From Triops longicaudatus (Eukaryota; Arthropoda; Branchiopoda; Notostraca; Triopsidae), in the NCBI GenBank assembly GCA_022885665.1, contig JAGQDJ010000005.1, positions 372,001 through 436,000 on the forward strand: 64,000 bases of DNA, read 5' to 3'. The notes under the pieces are model-generated. The model saw only the letters and a list, made by a program, of their open reading frames with translations, was not told where the DNA came from and did no database searches. Shown here piece by piece: positions 23,585 to 34,899 of the stretch (position 1 is the stretch's first letter; every line of letters starts with the position of its first letter). A program made the position numbers and the translations under genes.

Positions 23585-24537
23585 TCAGTCAGAAGGTTCA
23601 GAGATTGTCCAAGGTTTAGGTTCTAATGTGTTTCTGAAATGTCGGTGAGGAACGTAACGCGGGGGCTCCTGGAGAGCCACGCCTCCTGAATTGAGCGCGT
23701 TGAGGATAGACTTAACTTTGGCGGAGGCTTGGCTGGTCTCGTAATCACAATGAAGTTCTAACATGCCTGCTTCGAGGCATCGTTGTGCGAGCACCTCGCC
23801 GACGGCTTGGGCGGCACGGAGGTCCGTCGTGCTGACTAGGTGCCGTTTAATGGCCCATTCTTGCGTCGAAGCGCTGACAACGGTTTTGCCAGTATTGTGC
23901 TCTACCCTAGCAGATATGTGTTGTCCAGATCGTTCAAGAACGAGTCTAATAATAAAACGGAAATTACATGAGTATTGTAAATCCTGAGGGATGGAAATGG
24001 TCACTGTTTTTGAGTAATGCATTCATCAGAAGCACTTTTTGACATTGAGACTTGCTAAGGCTCACCAATAGGGAGCTCTTTAAATCAAGTTTCTTCAATT
24101 TTGCGCAGTGATAGGTCATCATATTAGATGCAGTGAGAACTAAACAATTGCTCTTGTCTAGTCATATCGAGTACATTCCGCGAAATGGAATAGCTCCGAC
24201 AGAAAAGGGAAAAATTACTTGTGCCAGTAATCCCTCTTATTGGCATCCAATGCAAAACCAATGGGTTTCCTTGCAATTCGTAAATGTTCTAAATTTCGGG
24301 GATTTCTATTGTACACAAAGGGACTAATCTCATTATTGGACTCCGGCGTAGTACTAGTAGTAGCTTGTGTGCTTTGAGAGGCTTGCAACAGCAATGAATA
24401 CGCAGGTTTAACTTTCTTCAAGCTCGGAACATCTATATGGAAAAATGATGCGGTAATTATTAAACTTAATTGATAATATCAGCGTTTTTATAAAGATAAT
24501 TACATTTTGCGTTCCGCAAAAGGCGATTTGATAACAT
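23585..24537 (-). CDS. MRPL18: Mitochondrial ribosomal protein uL18m
   Basis: Three minus-strand exons (24537-24504, 24432-24219, 23945-23585 ending TGA) encode 202 residues. MRPL18 is the mitochondrial homologue of bacterial L18 in the large ribosomal subunit; its family is also implicated in 5S rRNA import. Diagnostic segments are NRNPRNLEHLRIARKPIGF, then ISARVEHNTGKTVVSASTQE, EWAIKRHL and VLAQRCLEAGM. The chosen ATG gives a basic start, MLSNRLLRNAKYVPSLKKVK, typical of a mitochondrial presequence. Another in-frame ATG 60 bases upstream (24597) would add 20 residues starting MQPIPAL; which is used cannot be decided here. It is convergent with GGNBP2 (231 bases apart) and divergent from MFSD10. 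Confidence 0.9.
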
Positions 24538-24597
24538 TTTAGCGTTCAGTGGCGTGTTGGTCAAAAGCTCAATGCTCAGTGCGGGAATTGGCTGCAT

Positions 24598-24929
24598 AGT
24601 CCTCATATCTTTCAGTAGATGACGTGCCAGCCAATGCTTACTAAAGAGGCGGAGACTATCTTAGCATTGACATTCCTGATACGATTTCGTACATTCCACG
24701 CGCGATCTTCAATCCGTATGTTTCCATATGGTTGCGTAGTGAATTTAAACGACTTTACCCGTCAGTGATATTATTTGTAAGTATGTTAACTTTCCGTTCG
24801 CCCTGGCTAATTAAATTCTGTTATGCAGGCTGCCGACCGTACATGTATTGAGTACGGGAGATTTGTTTTCATTGGGATTAACGAGCACTTGACTGCCGAA
24901 TAACGTTATAGATCTGCGAGTGGACAAAA
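24598..24929. promoter_or_regulatory. Bidirectional promoter region, MRPL18/MFSD10
   Basis: This region of about 330 bases separates the outermost possible MRPL18 start (24597, minus) and the MFSD10 start (24930, plus). No consensus core-promoter element was recognised. Shared control is inferred only from head-to-head arrangement. Confidence 0.4.
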
Positions 24930-27199
24930 ATGCCATCGATGATGGTGAAGAGTCATAATGTAATTTGTCATACTATTGAATTTAAGCTTGTCTAATCGAA
25001 GTACTGCTACTTTTTTTTCAACAGGAGACACCCAAAACTCGCTTGGACAAACGAGTTTGGGTCATGTTTGCTTCTCTGGTTCTTGATCTCTTAGCCTTTA
25101 CCATTATTTTGCCGCTGTTTCCTTCAATTTTAGATATGTATGCAATGAGAGAAAAAGACACAAATGGCTTATACGCTCAGCTTTCACAAACAGTTTCCAG
25201 TGTGCAAGAAAGCGTGGGCATACCTGCTCAGTTTTCTGGGGTACTTTTTGGAGGTAAGTTGATAGTTCTATTTAACTTGTACAATCAAGACTTTTTCATC
25301 GATTTTCGGACTTTTAGGATAAATCGTTAAATACTTTTTGCTAAATACAAAAGAACTCGGGCAATGTTTATCCCGGTTATTGAAACTCGGCCAGGTCAAC
25401 CATCTTGGCAAATTTTACTCTTCGCTTATGTTTATTTTTTTTTTATTTCTTTCATCGGCATGAGCTTTGCTCGTTGCCGTATATGTTTATTTTTTACGCT
25501 AATTTAATTATTAATTCGTAGGTAGGATGAGATCTTCCTCATTGTTCTCAGGAAAGTACAATTAAAGTACACGACTAATTTATTATTGATTATTACTGCA
25601 CCCTGTTATTTTTTTTTAAAATCCATTGTGCATAAACTCGTGGATTTGATTTTGTCAACTATACGACTTGTCAACTACCATTCAGTCCCGACCGGTTGAC
25701 AAGATCGGTGTTCTACTGTAAAAAAAAACTTTAAATTTTAAATTTTGAAGCTTGAAATTTCATTTGCATTTCTTTTCTAGGATTTTTGGGTTCTATGTTT
25801 TCATTACTTCAGTTCTTCGTGTCACCCATTGCTGGTAGCTTTTCTGACAGCTACGGCCGCAAGCCAGCCTTATTAGTCAGCTTAGTAAGTTAAAATTACA
25901 ATATCGTATTTGTTGCTTTCGTTATCTTTTTTCTGCTGTATCATAGGTCGGCGTGGCATTGTCTTACGCCATATGGTACCTGTCTAGCAGTTTTGGCATC
26001 TTCGTGTTGGCACGCGTTGTGGGCGGTCTTTCAAAAGCTAACGTTTCCTTAGCCACTGCCGTTATGGCCGATCTTACTGGCGTGAAGGACCGTGGCTCTG
26101 CAATGGCACTTATAGGCGTGGCATTTTCTCTAGGTTTTATGGTTGGACCCATGCTTGGGGCTTGGTTCGCGGTTGGTTTGAAGAACCAAGGCTTAGTGGG
26201 CGAATGGTACAAACTTCCTGCAGTTGTGTCCTTTTCAATGGCGGTCGCCAATGTTATTTTTGTTGCCTTCACATTCCAAGAATCCCTCCCTAAAGTACAC
26301 AACGTTAATTTTTCACTTTCCATGGCTAAATTGATGCATTATTAGGAGCGACGATCATCGTCATTGTTTAGCGGATTATCCCAAGCGTGGAATCTGATCA
26401 ATCCTTTTGCATTGCTGAATTTCAGCGCCGTAGAGGGCTTGCCGAAGAAAGATACAGAGAGCCTTAAGAAATTGGGACGCGTATATTTCCTGTTTTTGTT
26501 CTTATACTCGGGTTTGGAATTTACGCTCACGTTTTTGGTCCATGTAAGGCTGAGCTGGGGGGCTTCGCATCAAGGAAAAATGTTTTTGTTCATCGGAATC
26601 ATTATGGCGTTGGTCCAAGGAGGATTTATTCGGAGAATCAAGCCTGGAAAAGAGAAAAGCATCGCGCTTCTAGTAATTCTTTACGTTGTTTAAAGATCTC
26701 TATATTTAGGTTCTTCATAATGATTCTATGTAGGGTTTATTGTTGGTCATTCCATCCTTTGTGATAATTGGTATCGCCACCTCAGCACCTATCCTTTACG
26801 TTGGCTTAGCTCTCTATTCATTTGGTATTATCATAGCATTGCTGCATTATATACCATGGCAATGTCAAGCGAAAATTAATTCGTGTCTCTTAAATAGCTT
26901 CTGCGACTGTTGTTCCGTGTTTGACGACAATGGTGTCATCTTTCGGTAACGCAAATCAGAAGGGTGTCCTTATGGGCGTATTCCGGTCCATTGGGTCGCT
27001 AGCAAGAGCTTTAGGACCAGCTTTTGCATCCTCAGGTAAGAATAAGAATCGAACTGGCACTAAAATACTCTGCCTTTTATTTTTACTTATGTTTGTTTGT
27101 CCATTCGATTTAGCGTTCTGGGGATTGGGAGCAACGTGTTGTTATTGTTTGGGAGCATCTGCCTTATTGCTGCCGTTTTTGTTGCTCGTGCGAGTTTAG
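24930..27199 (+). CDS. MFSD10: Major facilitator superfamily transporter MFSD10 (TETRAN-like)
   Basis: Eight exons: 24930-24959, 25025-25253, 25781-25884, 25947-26294, 26346-26672, 26734-26824, 26898-27035 and 27114-27199 (TAG). They give 450 residues, matching the ~455 of human MFSD10. This 12-helix carrier exports organic anions and resembles bacterial tetracycline efflux pumps. Seen directly: TM1 with LVLDLLAFTIILPLFP; the MFS motif A variant DSYGRKPALL between TM2 and TM3; RVVGGLSKANVSLATA (TM4), GVAFSLGFMVGPMLGA (TM5), a central cytoplasmic loop with LLNFSAVEGLPKKD, and C-half helices including TTMVSSFGNANQKGVLMG. The first exon has only ten codons (from ATGCCATCG). Intron 2 carries a tiny retroposon at 25441-25481. 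Confidence 0.92.
25427..25495 (-). mobile_element. Tiny poly(A)-tailed retroposon with 14-bp target duplication
   Basis: A 41-bp insert (25441-25481) is flanked by perfect direct repeats TATGTTTATTTTTT at 25427-25440 and 25482-25495. Read on the minus strand, the insert begins ACGGCAACGAGCAAAGCTC and ends in an A-rich tail. The same core recurs at 57921-57979. Structure (target duplication plus A tail) indicates LINE-type retroposition; the parent element is unknown. Confidence 0.7.
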
Positions 27200-28047
27200 C
27201 TGACAGGGGGAAAAAGTAGGCGTTGGTCCAATAACGTGTTAAGTTATTGATAGTTTATGGATGGTTGTAGTATTTAAACAACAAGGGTTATGGGAATCGT
27301 TGGGGTTTATTTTTTATCAACTGTGGAATTTTTTACTACTTAAGTGCATATCGAACAGTGATTACATGATCTGTCTCTCGTTGGTTATGTCAACAAGGGT
27401 TTTAAATACATTTGTTAAATTCAAAAGTGATATCGGATAAAATATAGTTTCTCTAAGTCAATTCTCTCCAATCTTTTTTTTTCTTGGCGAACGCCCACTT
27501 TTACCTCATTTTTCAAATTCTAGCGAATTAGTCGCGCTTGACAGCGACAAATCCACGGTAGTAATTTCATTTCTGCCAATAAAAGTTTCTTGTACTGGAA
27601 CAACTATTATCGTACTTATTAATTTTATTGGAATTACAAGATTAAGGTAATTCTGACATGGCGTAATTAACCGACATGTCTGCAATTTGGAAATTAAGGA
27701 ATGCAAATTGTCAGCCTCGACGAGAGGATTCCGAATCTGTAAGAATTATTGCGCTAGCCCTTCAAATAAGCGAGAAAATTGAGCTTGCATATGAAATTAT
27801 GCCCTGAGGGCGTCTCAGGAGTCAAAAAGTTTGAAATCCCATAAGGAATAACAAGGGGAAAAGTGCGATGCACGATGCCAGCATCATGCTTCCCGAGGTC
27901 TCGTTCACCCTTTCCTTTCCTTTTTCTGCTTCCCATGCTGTTTCCAATGATACTCTTGGTATTCCCATTTTATCGGAATATACCAGAATCAAAAGGAAGC
28001 AGGACTTCAAGTTGGTACTTTTTTCCCCAGAAAAACCAATCTTTAGA

Positions 28048-28114
28048 CATGGGGACTCGAACCCACTACCTCACAATCACAAGTGCAAGACTTAGACCGT
28101 TCGGCCAAAGCGCT
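28048..28114 (-). repeat. tRNA-like sequence, probably a SINE head or tRNA pseudogene
   Basis: On the minus strand this reads with an A-box-like TGGCCGAACGGTCTAAG and a B-box-like GGGTTCGAGTCCC at the proper spacing, joined by an arm containing TTGTGATT. The T stem and acceptor stem do not pair properly, so a working tRNA is unlikely. Pol III boxes in a broken cloverleaf are typical of tRNA-derived SINEs. The body would extend towards lower coordinates, but no tail was identified. Confidence 0.5.
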
Positions 28115-28229
28115 TTGAATTCTCTCCGTCATTTGAGATATAAATATTACTTATGGTATGTTGATCGTTCACTCGTCATTTATGGAGACTAGAGCTGTTC
28201 ATTTATTATTTCTTAGAATTCTTCGAGGT

Positions 28230-28290
28230 AGGGAACAGGGGCGCAGCGAAGGGGGAGGCCGGCCCCCTTCCGAAATTATTTTCTTGGGAG
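28230..28290. mobile_element. hAT-like terminal fragment upstream of neuferricin
   Basis: The sequence CAGGGGCGCAGCGAAGGGGG followed by GGCCGGCCCCCTTCC matches the GC-rich CAG-starting ends seen in the other hAT-like elements of this window. No opposite terminus or duplicated target was found. It lies ~280 bases before the neuferricin start codon, so it could lie in the promoter. Confidence 0.4.
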
Positions 28291-28511
28291 GATCCGGCAT
28301 GCAAAAACATCGTTTTTGCGCGACCGTGAGGAGCACAGGCAAGTAGAAATCAACGAGTCTTCAGCTAGCTGTTCGGAGAGTCCTATTCAATAGCACCAGA
28401 GTGATCGAAACAAAAGCACGTGTTGTTGTTAATAAACACAACCACTTTTCAAAAACACGATTTATTTTTCAGCAAACTTGTGTTTCCCTGCCACGAAATA
28501 CCACACATACA

Positions 28512-30055
28512 ATGTTACGTGCAGTTTCCGTCATTATTGCAATGTTATCTTTATACTTTGCATTGTTCCACAAACCTTTGCTAGAGCAAACTGGAGTCGA
28601 TATCACGAACACATGGAAAGTTCTTCAGTCTTTATTTCGTAACGCCAACACTCAAACTGCCAAAGTATCGCACGTGACTACAACAGAAAGAATATTTACT
28701 GCTAGCGAGCTCTCTACTTTCAAAGGCCAGGACGAAAATACGCCCATCTACCTCGCATTACTAGGCAGAGTCTTTGATGTGTCCAAAGGCCGAGATTATT
28801 ACAAACCTGGAAAAGGTTATTATATATTCGCCGGCACGGATGCCTCTCGCTCGTTTGTCACAGGTGATTTTACACCTGCTGGTCTTTCAGATGACGTTCT
28901 TGATCTCGACGACCAAGATTTCAGAGGCCTGGCTGAATGGATCCAATTTTACCACAAAGACTACACTTACATAGGTAAATACAAGGACATAGAAGACCAA
29001 TGCCCTTCTACTTACACGACGTACGTATTCGTGGATACTTCATGTTCAAACGTTACAAACTTTCTGCATGCGCTTATACGAAAGTTAGTCCCGTATATAA
29101 TACCAAATGATTTACTTGTCAAGATTCAAGTCGCGTGCTTGAATTTGGGAGCGTGAAGAGAATCATTTGGCAAGGAAACCGTTCACTATTGCCCTTTTTT
29201 GTGTACAAGCAGTGAAACGTAGAACGTTGTGGCGTCTCTTGCACATTAAGTGCATCAGACTTCATAGTCCATGGTGACTTGCACTTAACGGAGTTTCAGT
29301 TACGACTAACTTTAAATTTTCCTTGAAAGTTCTAATTATATGGACAGCTCATGCAATTTGGAATCTGAATGGCATTTTTTGCTTACTATTGATGTGGCCC
29401 GTCTAAGGCTTAAGCGTATGTGAGCTAGTATTATTTTATTGTAATAGTATTATTTTTGGTAGTTAACAGTTGTGTAAATTCGACTGCGACGATGCTAACG
29501 TAACTTTGATAATGATCCACTGCAACTAGGTAAACTGGCAGGCCGTTACTTCGATACCGAAGGGGAATTAACGGAATACGGTGCCCAAGTTGACGCCAAA
29601 CTCCAACGCGCGCGTCAAGCCAAAGATGCCCAAGACGCTTTAGCGCAAGTGTACCCCTCTTGCAATTCCGAATGGAACCAAGCAAAAGGCGGCCGCATTT
29701 GGTGCTCTAAATCGAGGTATTACATTTTCTAAATTCAATACACGTAAACAAATAAAAAAGAAAGCTAAAACTTGTATATTAAAGTAAAAATTTGAGTATA
29801 AGAATACATTTCGGAGTTGAAAATAAGAAGAATTAAAAATCTATTAGCGGAGGAGTAGAGCGAGACTGGGAAGGCGTTCCTCGTCACTATCGGCCGCCTG
29901 GTGCTAACGCTTCTCGTTGTGTCTGTGTGCGATCCGATGGCCCACCTTCTGCGTCCAGTAGTGTGCCCGACACCAACGAAGGAGATTTACGTGACCCCCA
30001 TCTAAAGGAGTACCCTAATTGTCCCCCTACTGCAACCTCATGTCAAATATCCTAA
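28512..30055 (+). CDS. CYB5D2: Neuferricin (cytochrome b5 domain-containing 2)
   Basis: Three exons (28512-28974, 29530-29716, 29848-30055 ending TAA) encode 285 residues. Neuferricin is a secreted or membrane-anchored haem-binding protein of the MAPR (progesterone-receptor-like cytochrome b5) family with neurotrophic roles in vertebrates. The N-terminus MLRAVSVIIAMLSLYFALFH is a signal peptide or anchor. The MAPR domain follows (FTASELSTFKG, IYLALLGRVFDVSKG, YYIFAGTDASRSF, EWIQFYHKDYTYIG). The C-terminal cysteine-rich part (CNSEW, WCSKSGGV, CVCVRSDGPP, EYPNCPP) is diagnostic for neuferricin over other MAPR proteins. An in-frame extension upstream of 28512 exists, but the signal peptide supports this start. 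AATAAA lies at 30113-30118. Confidence 0.92.
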
Positions 30056-30112
30056 AAAGACAAGTGGGCAAAAATTTTCCAAAATGTTTCAAACATTCCC
30101 AAGAATCTCTAC

Positions 30113-30118
30113 AATAAA
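30113..30118 (+). terminator. Poly(A) signal of neuferricin
   Basis: AATAAA lies 58 bases after the neuferricin stop codon, within the 262-base convergent spacer before the end of the minus-strand coiled-coil gene. Confidence 0.55.
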
Positions 30119-30317
30119 TAAGAACAAATTCCGTCCCATTTGTTTGGCGTAGTACTATGCAATGTAATCATAAATACTTGTCATAAAACACGTTCTGGAC
30201 GCTTGTCACATTCGTAAAATAAACGGGAAAACTTTCCATTAAAAAGGCGGAGTTACAAAGGCGTAAATAAAAGCCCCTTTTCAGATAATTAAAAGTAAAT
30301 TTTTTTCGGTAGGCTAT

Positions 30318-33300
30318 TTAGGACAACGAGCCATTTGCGTTTAAATCGTTCGAAGGGAAATCCACGTCTCTGTTGGACGACACGTACCTGCACAAATAAG
30401 CCGGAAGCGCAGATAACTCAGGATTAGCTGCCAACACTGAGTCGGGCAGAGCATTTAAAACCTAGAAAATAGTGCGGTTAAAAATTTAGCGCGTTATTAA
30501 TTACGAGCTAGATTACTTGTTGGACACGAGCTAGAGCTTCGCGCCTAGCGTCAGCGTCTTGTTGGGACCGGTGCCAGTTTTCGGTTAACGCACGCTTTTG
30601 TCGAGCCAACTTGGCTTGCATTTCGATGATGAATCGCTCTTTGTCTAAGAGCGCTGCACGCAGGGAAACCACCTAAGACGATAAATAGGTAAAACAACGG
30701 AAGTTACAATTAGATATGGGAAGTTAAAATAATATCCGAAAACTCCTTTGAATGAAAAATGGATAATTTAATCCGCGATCCATTACACAGGTCACGTTCC
30801 ACGTTCGTGTTCGATCCGTAGAAGTGTTTATACCAAACTTTTGTTATGATAAACAATAATTATATCATACTTCATTATTTTCCACTCCTGTAGGCAGACT
30901 AAGCGCTCGTTCGGTTTCTTTCTGGGACTGAGAGAGCTGAGCTTGCAAGCGCTGTAGTTCTGTCATCAAACGGTTTTCGGCATTTTGGGAATGGGTCAAT
31001 TCGTCGCGAGTTTCAGCTAAGGTAGTACTCTGGGCCTAGTACAGCAAAAAAATAATAATAATAATAATAATAATAATGTTTTTCTAAAATATACATATCC
31101 GTTTTACCTTGTAACTAGCTTCCCACTGAATTATCTGATCCCGCAACTGGACAATAACTTGTTCTTGTTGCTGGCCTACTCTGTCGGATGCTTTCAGTAA
31201 TCGTGTCAATCCATGATCCACTTCGTCCAGCTGATCGGTGAGAGACTGCGGCGATTCTTCGCTCACGTTGTTCTCTTGACGTTCTTCACCTTCAGGCGGG
31301 TTCCGTAGGTTGATGGCGTTCGACAAGTTCTGTAATGATGGCGAGCCAATCAAAGGAGGGCGGGCATGGGCTGTAACATCATCCACGGGCAAGGAAGAGG
31401 AAACCGAAGGAGAAGCGCGACCAAACTCGGGTTCGTGATACGCTTCGTTAAGATACACAGACGCCTGACCATATTACAAAAACCATAATTTAACAATCAT
31501 CCTAAGTATCTGGCCAATTAAAATTCATGAGCGCACGTTATGAGATCGGCCAATAACATATGTAAACATGAAAGTTAAAGTGACGAGACAGACTGAATTG
31601 CGGACAAGAAAGACCGTCCAGAAACACACAAAACAATGTAATTCAGTTTATTAAAAAATTCATGTATAATGTCTGCCAATACCTCGAGATCATCTGACGT
31701 TAGTTGATGCTTATTGACTAGATTTTGGATAGCGCTATCAATTCGAACGGCCAAGTCAGCCACAAAAACTGAAGCGGCGGAGATTTGGGCGCCCTGGCTG
31801 ACTAGCGCAGAACCCGCCCTCCCTTGGGCGCCTTGTAGTTCATGCTGCAGTGCCAGTAGTTCATGTCTGGAAGTAGATAATCATTTTAGCATGGTTGATA
31901 TATAGGATAACCGGAGTTTCGTAATAGTTGCCAATTTGCATGGCACCATGTGTGCATCGACTTAATGAGAGTTAGTATTCACTTATTCTCTGTTAAAAAA
32001 TTATTCACTTTTCTTACTTTCGTTGTTCAGCTAATCGTACTAGGTGTTGGCATTCTTCTTCTTGTCGTTTCAAAGCTTTCTCTTTTTCCACCACGCTTCC
32101 TTTAAGGGAATTGATCTAGCAAAAATAAAGTACAATTATTTATCTATGAATTTTAGCTTCTCTCGTTTTTACATAAGATCCACCGTTTATAAAACAGTTA
32201 TCTGGCTGAGAAAACTCACAATGTGTACTTTTTTCATATGCCTCGTAAGCAAACTAAAAACACTGACTATTTCTACTTTCAAAATGAACTGTTCTGAAGC
32301 TAAAAAAAGGAAATTTTCTGATTCATTTTCAAGTGGAATTTCAGAGAGAAATTACTTCGCTTTCAGCTTCGCGTAAAGCCTCCGTCAAAGTTGACTTTTC
32401 CGCTTGCAAGAACTCCTGCAATTCCCGACTTTCAGCCTCGGTATCTTGGAGCTGCTGTAGCAGAGTTTTTTGCGCCGCCATGGATCGGTCGAGCTCAAAA
32501 GCTTGAGAACGCAAAGCATCTTGCAAAGTGCCCACTTCGTCTTGTAAAGAATATACGGCATGGGTCGACACTTGAAGCTGGCTCTCAATTTCCAACAAAC
32601 TGTTTCCGCGGTTAGTAAACTCTGAAAAACAATAAGTACAGCACAATCATTTTTAACAGCTGAACAATGGAAACATAATTAAGTAGACTTGATAGTTAAC
32701 ACAAACATCTAAAAAATTCCTCAGTCAATCCGATTACATACGAAATGATGTCCAAGAGAGTGTGATTTAATTAAGACTGGCTTTTACGCACAATTAAATA
32801 CTTAATTCCTTTAGACTTTTGACAGGTAATCCTAAAAATTTATTTCAATGTCCCAGTTAAGGCCTTTACTTGTAACCCTTGCAAGACACATCGCACAAAC
32901 CCGCGGTAATGCACGTTGCGTAACAAATAGTTTGAGATGTGCTGGATTAGAATTTGTCACTGCTCGTCTGAGAATTGACTAACGACCTACACAATAAATT
33001 GGATTTAACACTACTGTACACAAAGTCTTTCAAAAGAATAAACCCAGGCGCGGACTTATTACTAACTACGCATTTTCGCGAGCGGTTTTTAACATTCTGT
33101 TTGGTAAGGTTTTCGTGTAAGTGACAAATCGTGTATTGCTCTAACTATAACGTCGCCTTTTAGCATAAAAAGAACTCAGTAGAGTGTGCTCTTCTGCATT
33201 AATAATTAGTACATGCACTTTTCAGCACGCCCCGCCCTTGCCGCGACACGAAATAAAATTTTCGAAAGAAAACCTGTGTTTAACTTAATTTTGACTCAAG

Positions 33301-34865
33301 TTTTAGATCACTTTGCGGCGCCCCTACAAAGCAACAACGGCGCAACGCTTAGGAACCGCTGCATTAGTCAAAACTTAATCACATTTCGAAAGGAAAAAAA
33401 GAGCCAAACCTCGTTCGACGCCTTCCATGGAATCAATCATGGCAGAAACCCTTAAAGAAGTTTTATCCAATTCATCCTGGACTAATCGCCTTTCCATGCG
33501 TTCTTCCTCCAGTAATGACTGGTATCGGCTGACCTCCTGCTCCGCGTCTTCCAACGCCAAGCTCTTGGTTTTTATGGCTTCCAGCGTCGCCTTATACAAC
33601 GCTTCATACTCTTTAATCTGCTCTTGACATTCCACCAACGCTTCGGTCTGTACGCCTTGCGATTCGAACTGCTGTGAAACGTCCCTCGACATCGAAGCGG
33701 ACATTCTGCCTTGCTTTTTCACGACCTCCATCGCATCTTCGATATCAGTTAAGGTTAATACCGTTTGACTACATTTTTCTAAAAAGATCATCGTTTTCCG
33801 CGAAATAGTCCCCGGTGTCCCCGTCACCATGCTACGCGGCTTAAGGGGCGGCGGGGGCGGTGTTGCTTTCGTTGTTTTCGTAGTCGCTGTGACACTGGTG
33901 ACGGTTCGTTTCGGCGATGGAGTGGACACGCTACGGATCAAATCTTTTGGCTTTTCTGGTACCTTGGGTTTCAAAAGCGGCGACCCCACGGGAGCTGCCA
34001 CTTTCTGGGTAGCTTTAAGATCTGTTGGCGCTGAAGGTTTAGCTCGTACGCCATCAGAAGATGAAGAGGACGAGGAAGACGGAGCCTTTTCTTTAGGACG
34101 GCGTGGCAACGTCGCGTAATGAAACTCTTTTTTCAAGCCTTCTTTGTTGTCCTTGTCTTTCTCCTTCTCGATAACGAATTGTGGCAGAGAAGGCCGCTCT
34201 TTAACCCTTTTCCTGGGTAAGGTCGCGAATTTATCTATCACGTTCTTGGCCTCCACGTTTCCCACGCCTGCCGATGCGGCCAATTTGGCGTTAGCGTCTT
34301 CCGTTTCGGGTATGCTGATCTTGGAACGGCGGCCTAAAGTGGCATACTTGGTGTCTTTGACCTTTGAGCCCTGTTTCATGGCGCTAGACGCGGTGGGTTG
34401 ACTCCACGAAGGCGACCGCAAGGGCAAAACCACAAAAGGAGCTTGTAAGGGCGCTGGAGGTTGCGAAAAACGTCGTGGTGACAAGGGTGTCCGACGCGGG
34501 GAGGTAATCGATCCTTCGACGCCGCCGGCTGGCTGTGAGGAACGGACTCCTCGTTGGTGTAAGGGCGTCCGGGGAGTGGGTGCAGGGCTGATAGTAACGC
34601 GGGGCGAGGGAGTGGGCGTTGAACGCCGGGAAGTAGGCGTTGCGCTGGTGTAACTGGCATTCGACTCGGACAAAGCCAAAGAAGTAGGCTCGGAAGGATT
34701 GTTGTGATGGCCATTTGATTGGTAGACGTGTTGATCGTGATCTGAGTCGGATTCATCGCCGACAATGACTTCCGACTCGAGTAGATTGTCCAAGCTGGGC
34801 GCGTAATGCGATTGCGAATACAATCCCGTGGAGGTGTTAGTATTCGGTGCGGTTAAAGACGCCAT
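30318..34865 (-). CDS. Large coiled-coil protein, possibly quick-to-court-like
   Basis: Eight minus-strand coding exons: 34865-33410, 32621-32356, 32115-32018, 31866-31683, 31464-31108, 31035-30871, 30672-30517 and 30461-30318 (TAA). They join in frame to 941 residues. The start sits in a strong Kozak context (GCCACCATGG) right after a splice acceptor, so an untranslated 5' exon lies upstream. The first ~330 residues are Ser/Pro/Thr-rich and contain three basic ATL motifs: KYATLGRRSK, KFATLPRKRVK and HYATLPRRPKE. From ~residue 340 to the end it is predominantly coiled coil (QEQIKEYEALYKATLEAIK; LQRLQAQLSQSQKETERAL). The architecture recalls arthropod quick-to-court proteins (tuftelin/MYZAP-related), but this is a weak, memory-based match. 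A cytoskeletal or membrane scaffold role is inference. Confidence 0.7.
31050..31077. repeat. (AAT)n microsatellite
   Basis: About nine AAT units lie in the short intron between coiled-coil gene exons ending at 31108 and starting at 31035. The run lies next to the acceptor site on the gene strand and reads as TTA repeats there. Confidence 0.85.
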
Positions 34866-34899
34866 GGTGGCCTAGAGAAGTATACAGAAGAGAGATAGG

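Larger units (their letters stand above)
27200..28511. other. Intergenic region MFSD10 to neuferricin
   Basis: This 1.3-kb region has no supported gene. It holds the 3' end of MFSD10, a degenerate tRNA-like sequence near 28048-28114, and an hAT-type terminal fragment at about 28230, both listed separately. Several short open frames on both strands here look like chance. Confidence 0.4.

Noticed and set aside
28048..28114. Functional tRNA gene
   Set aside because: A and B boxes are present but the T stem and acceptor stem do not pair; better explained as a SINE head or pseudogene.
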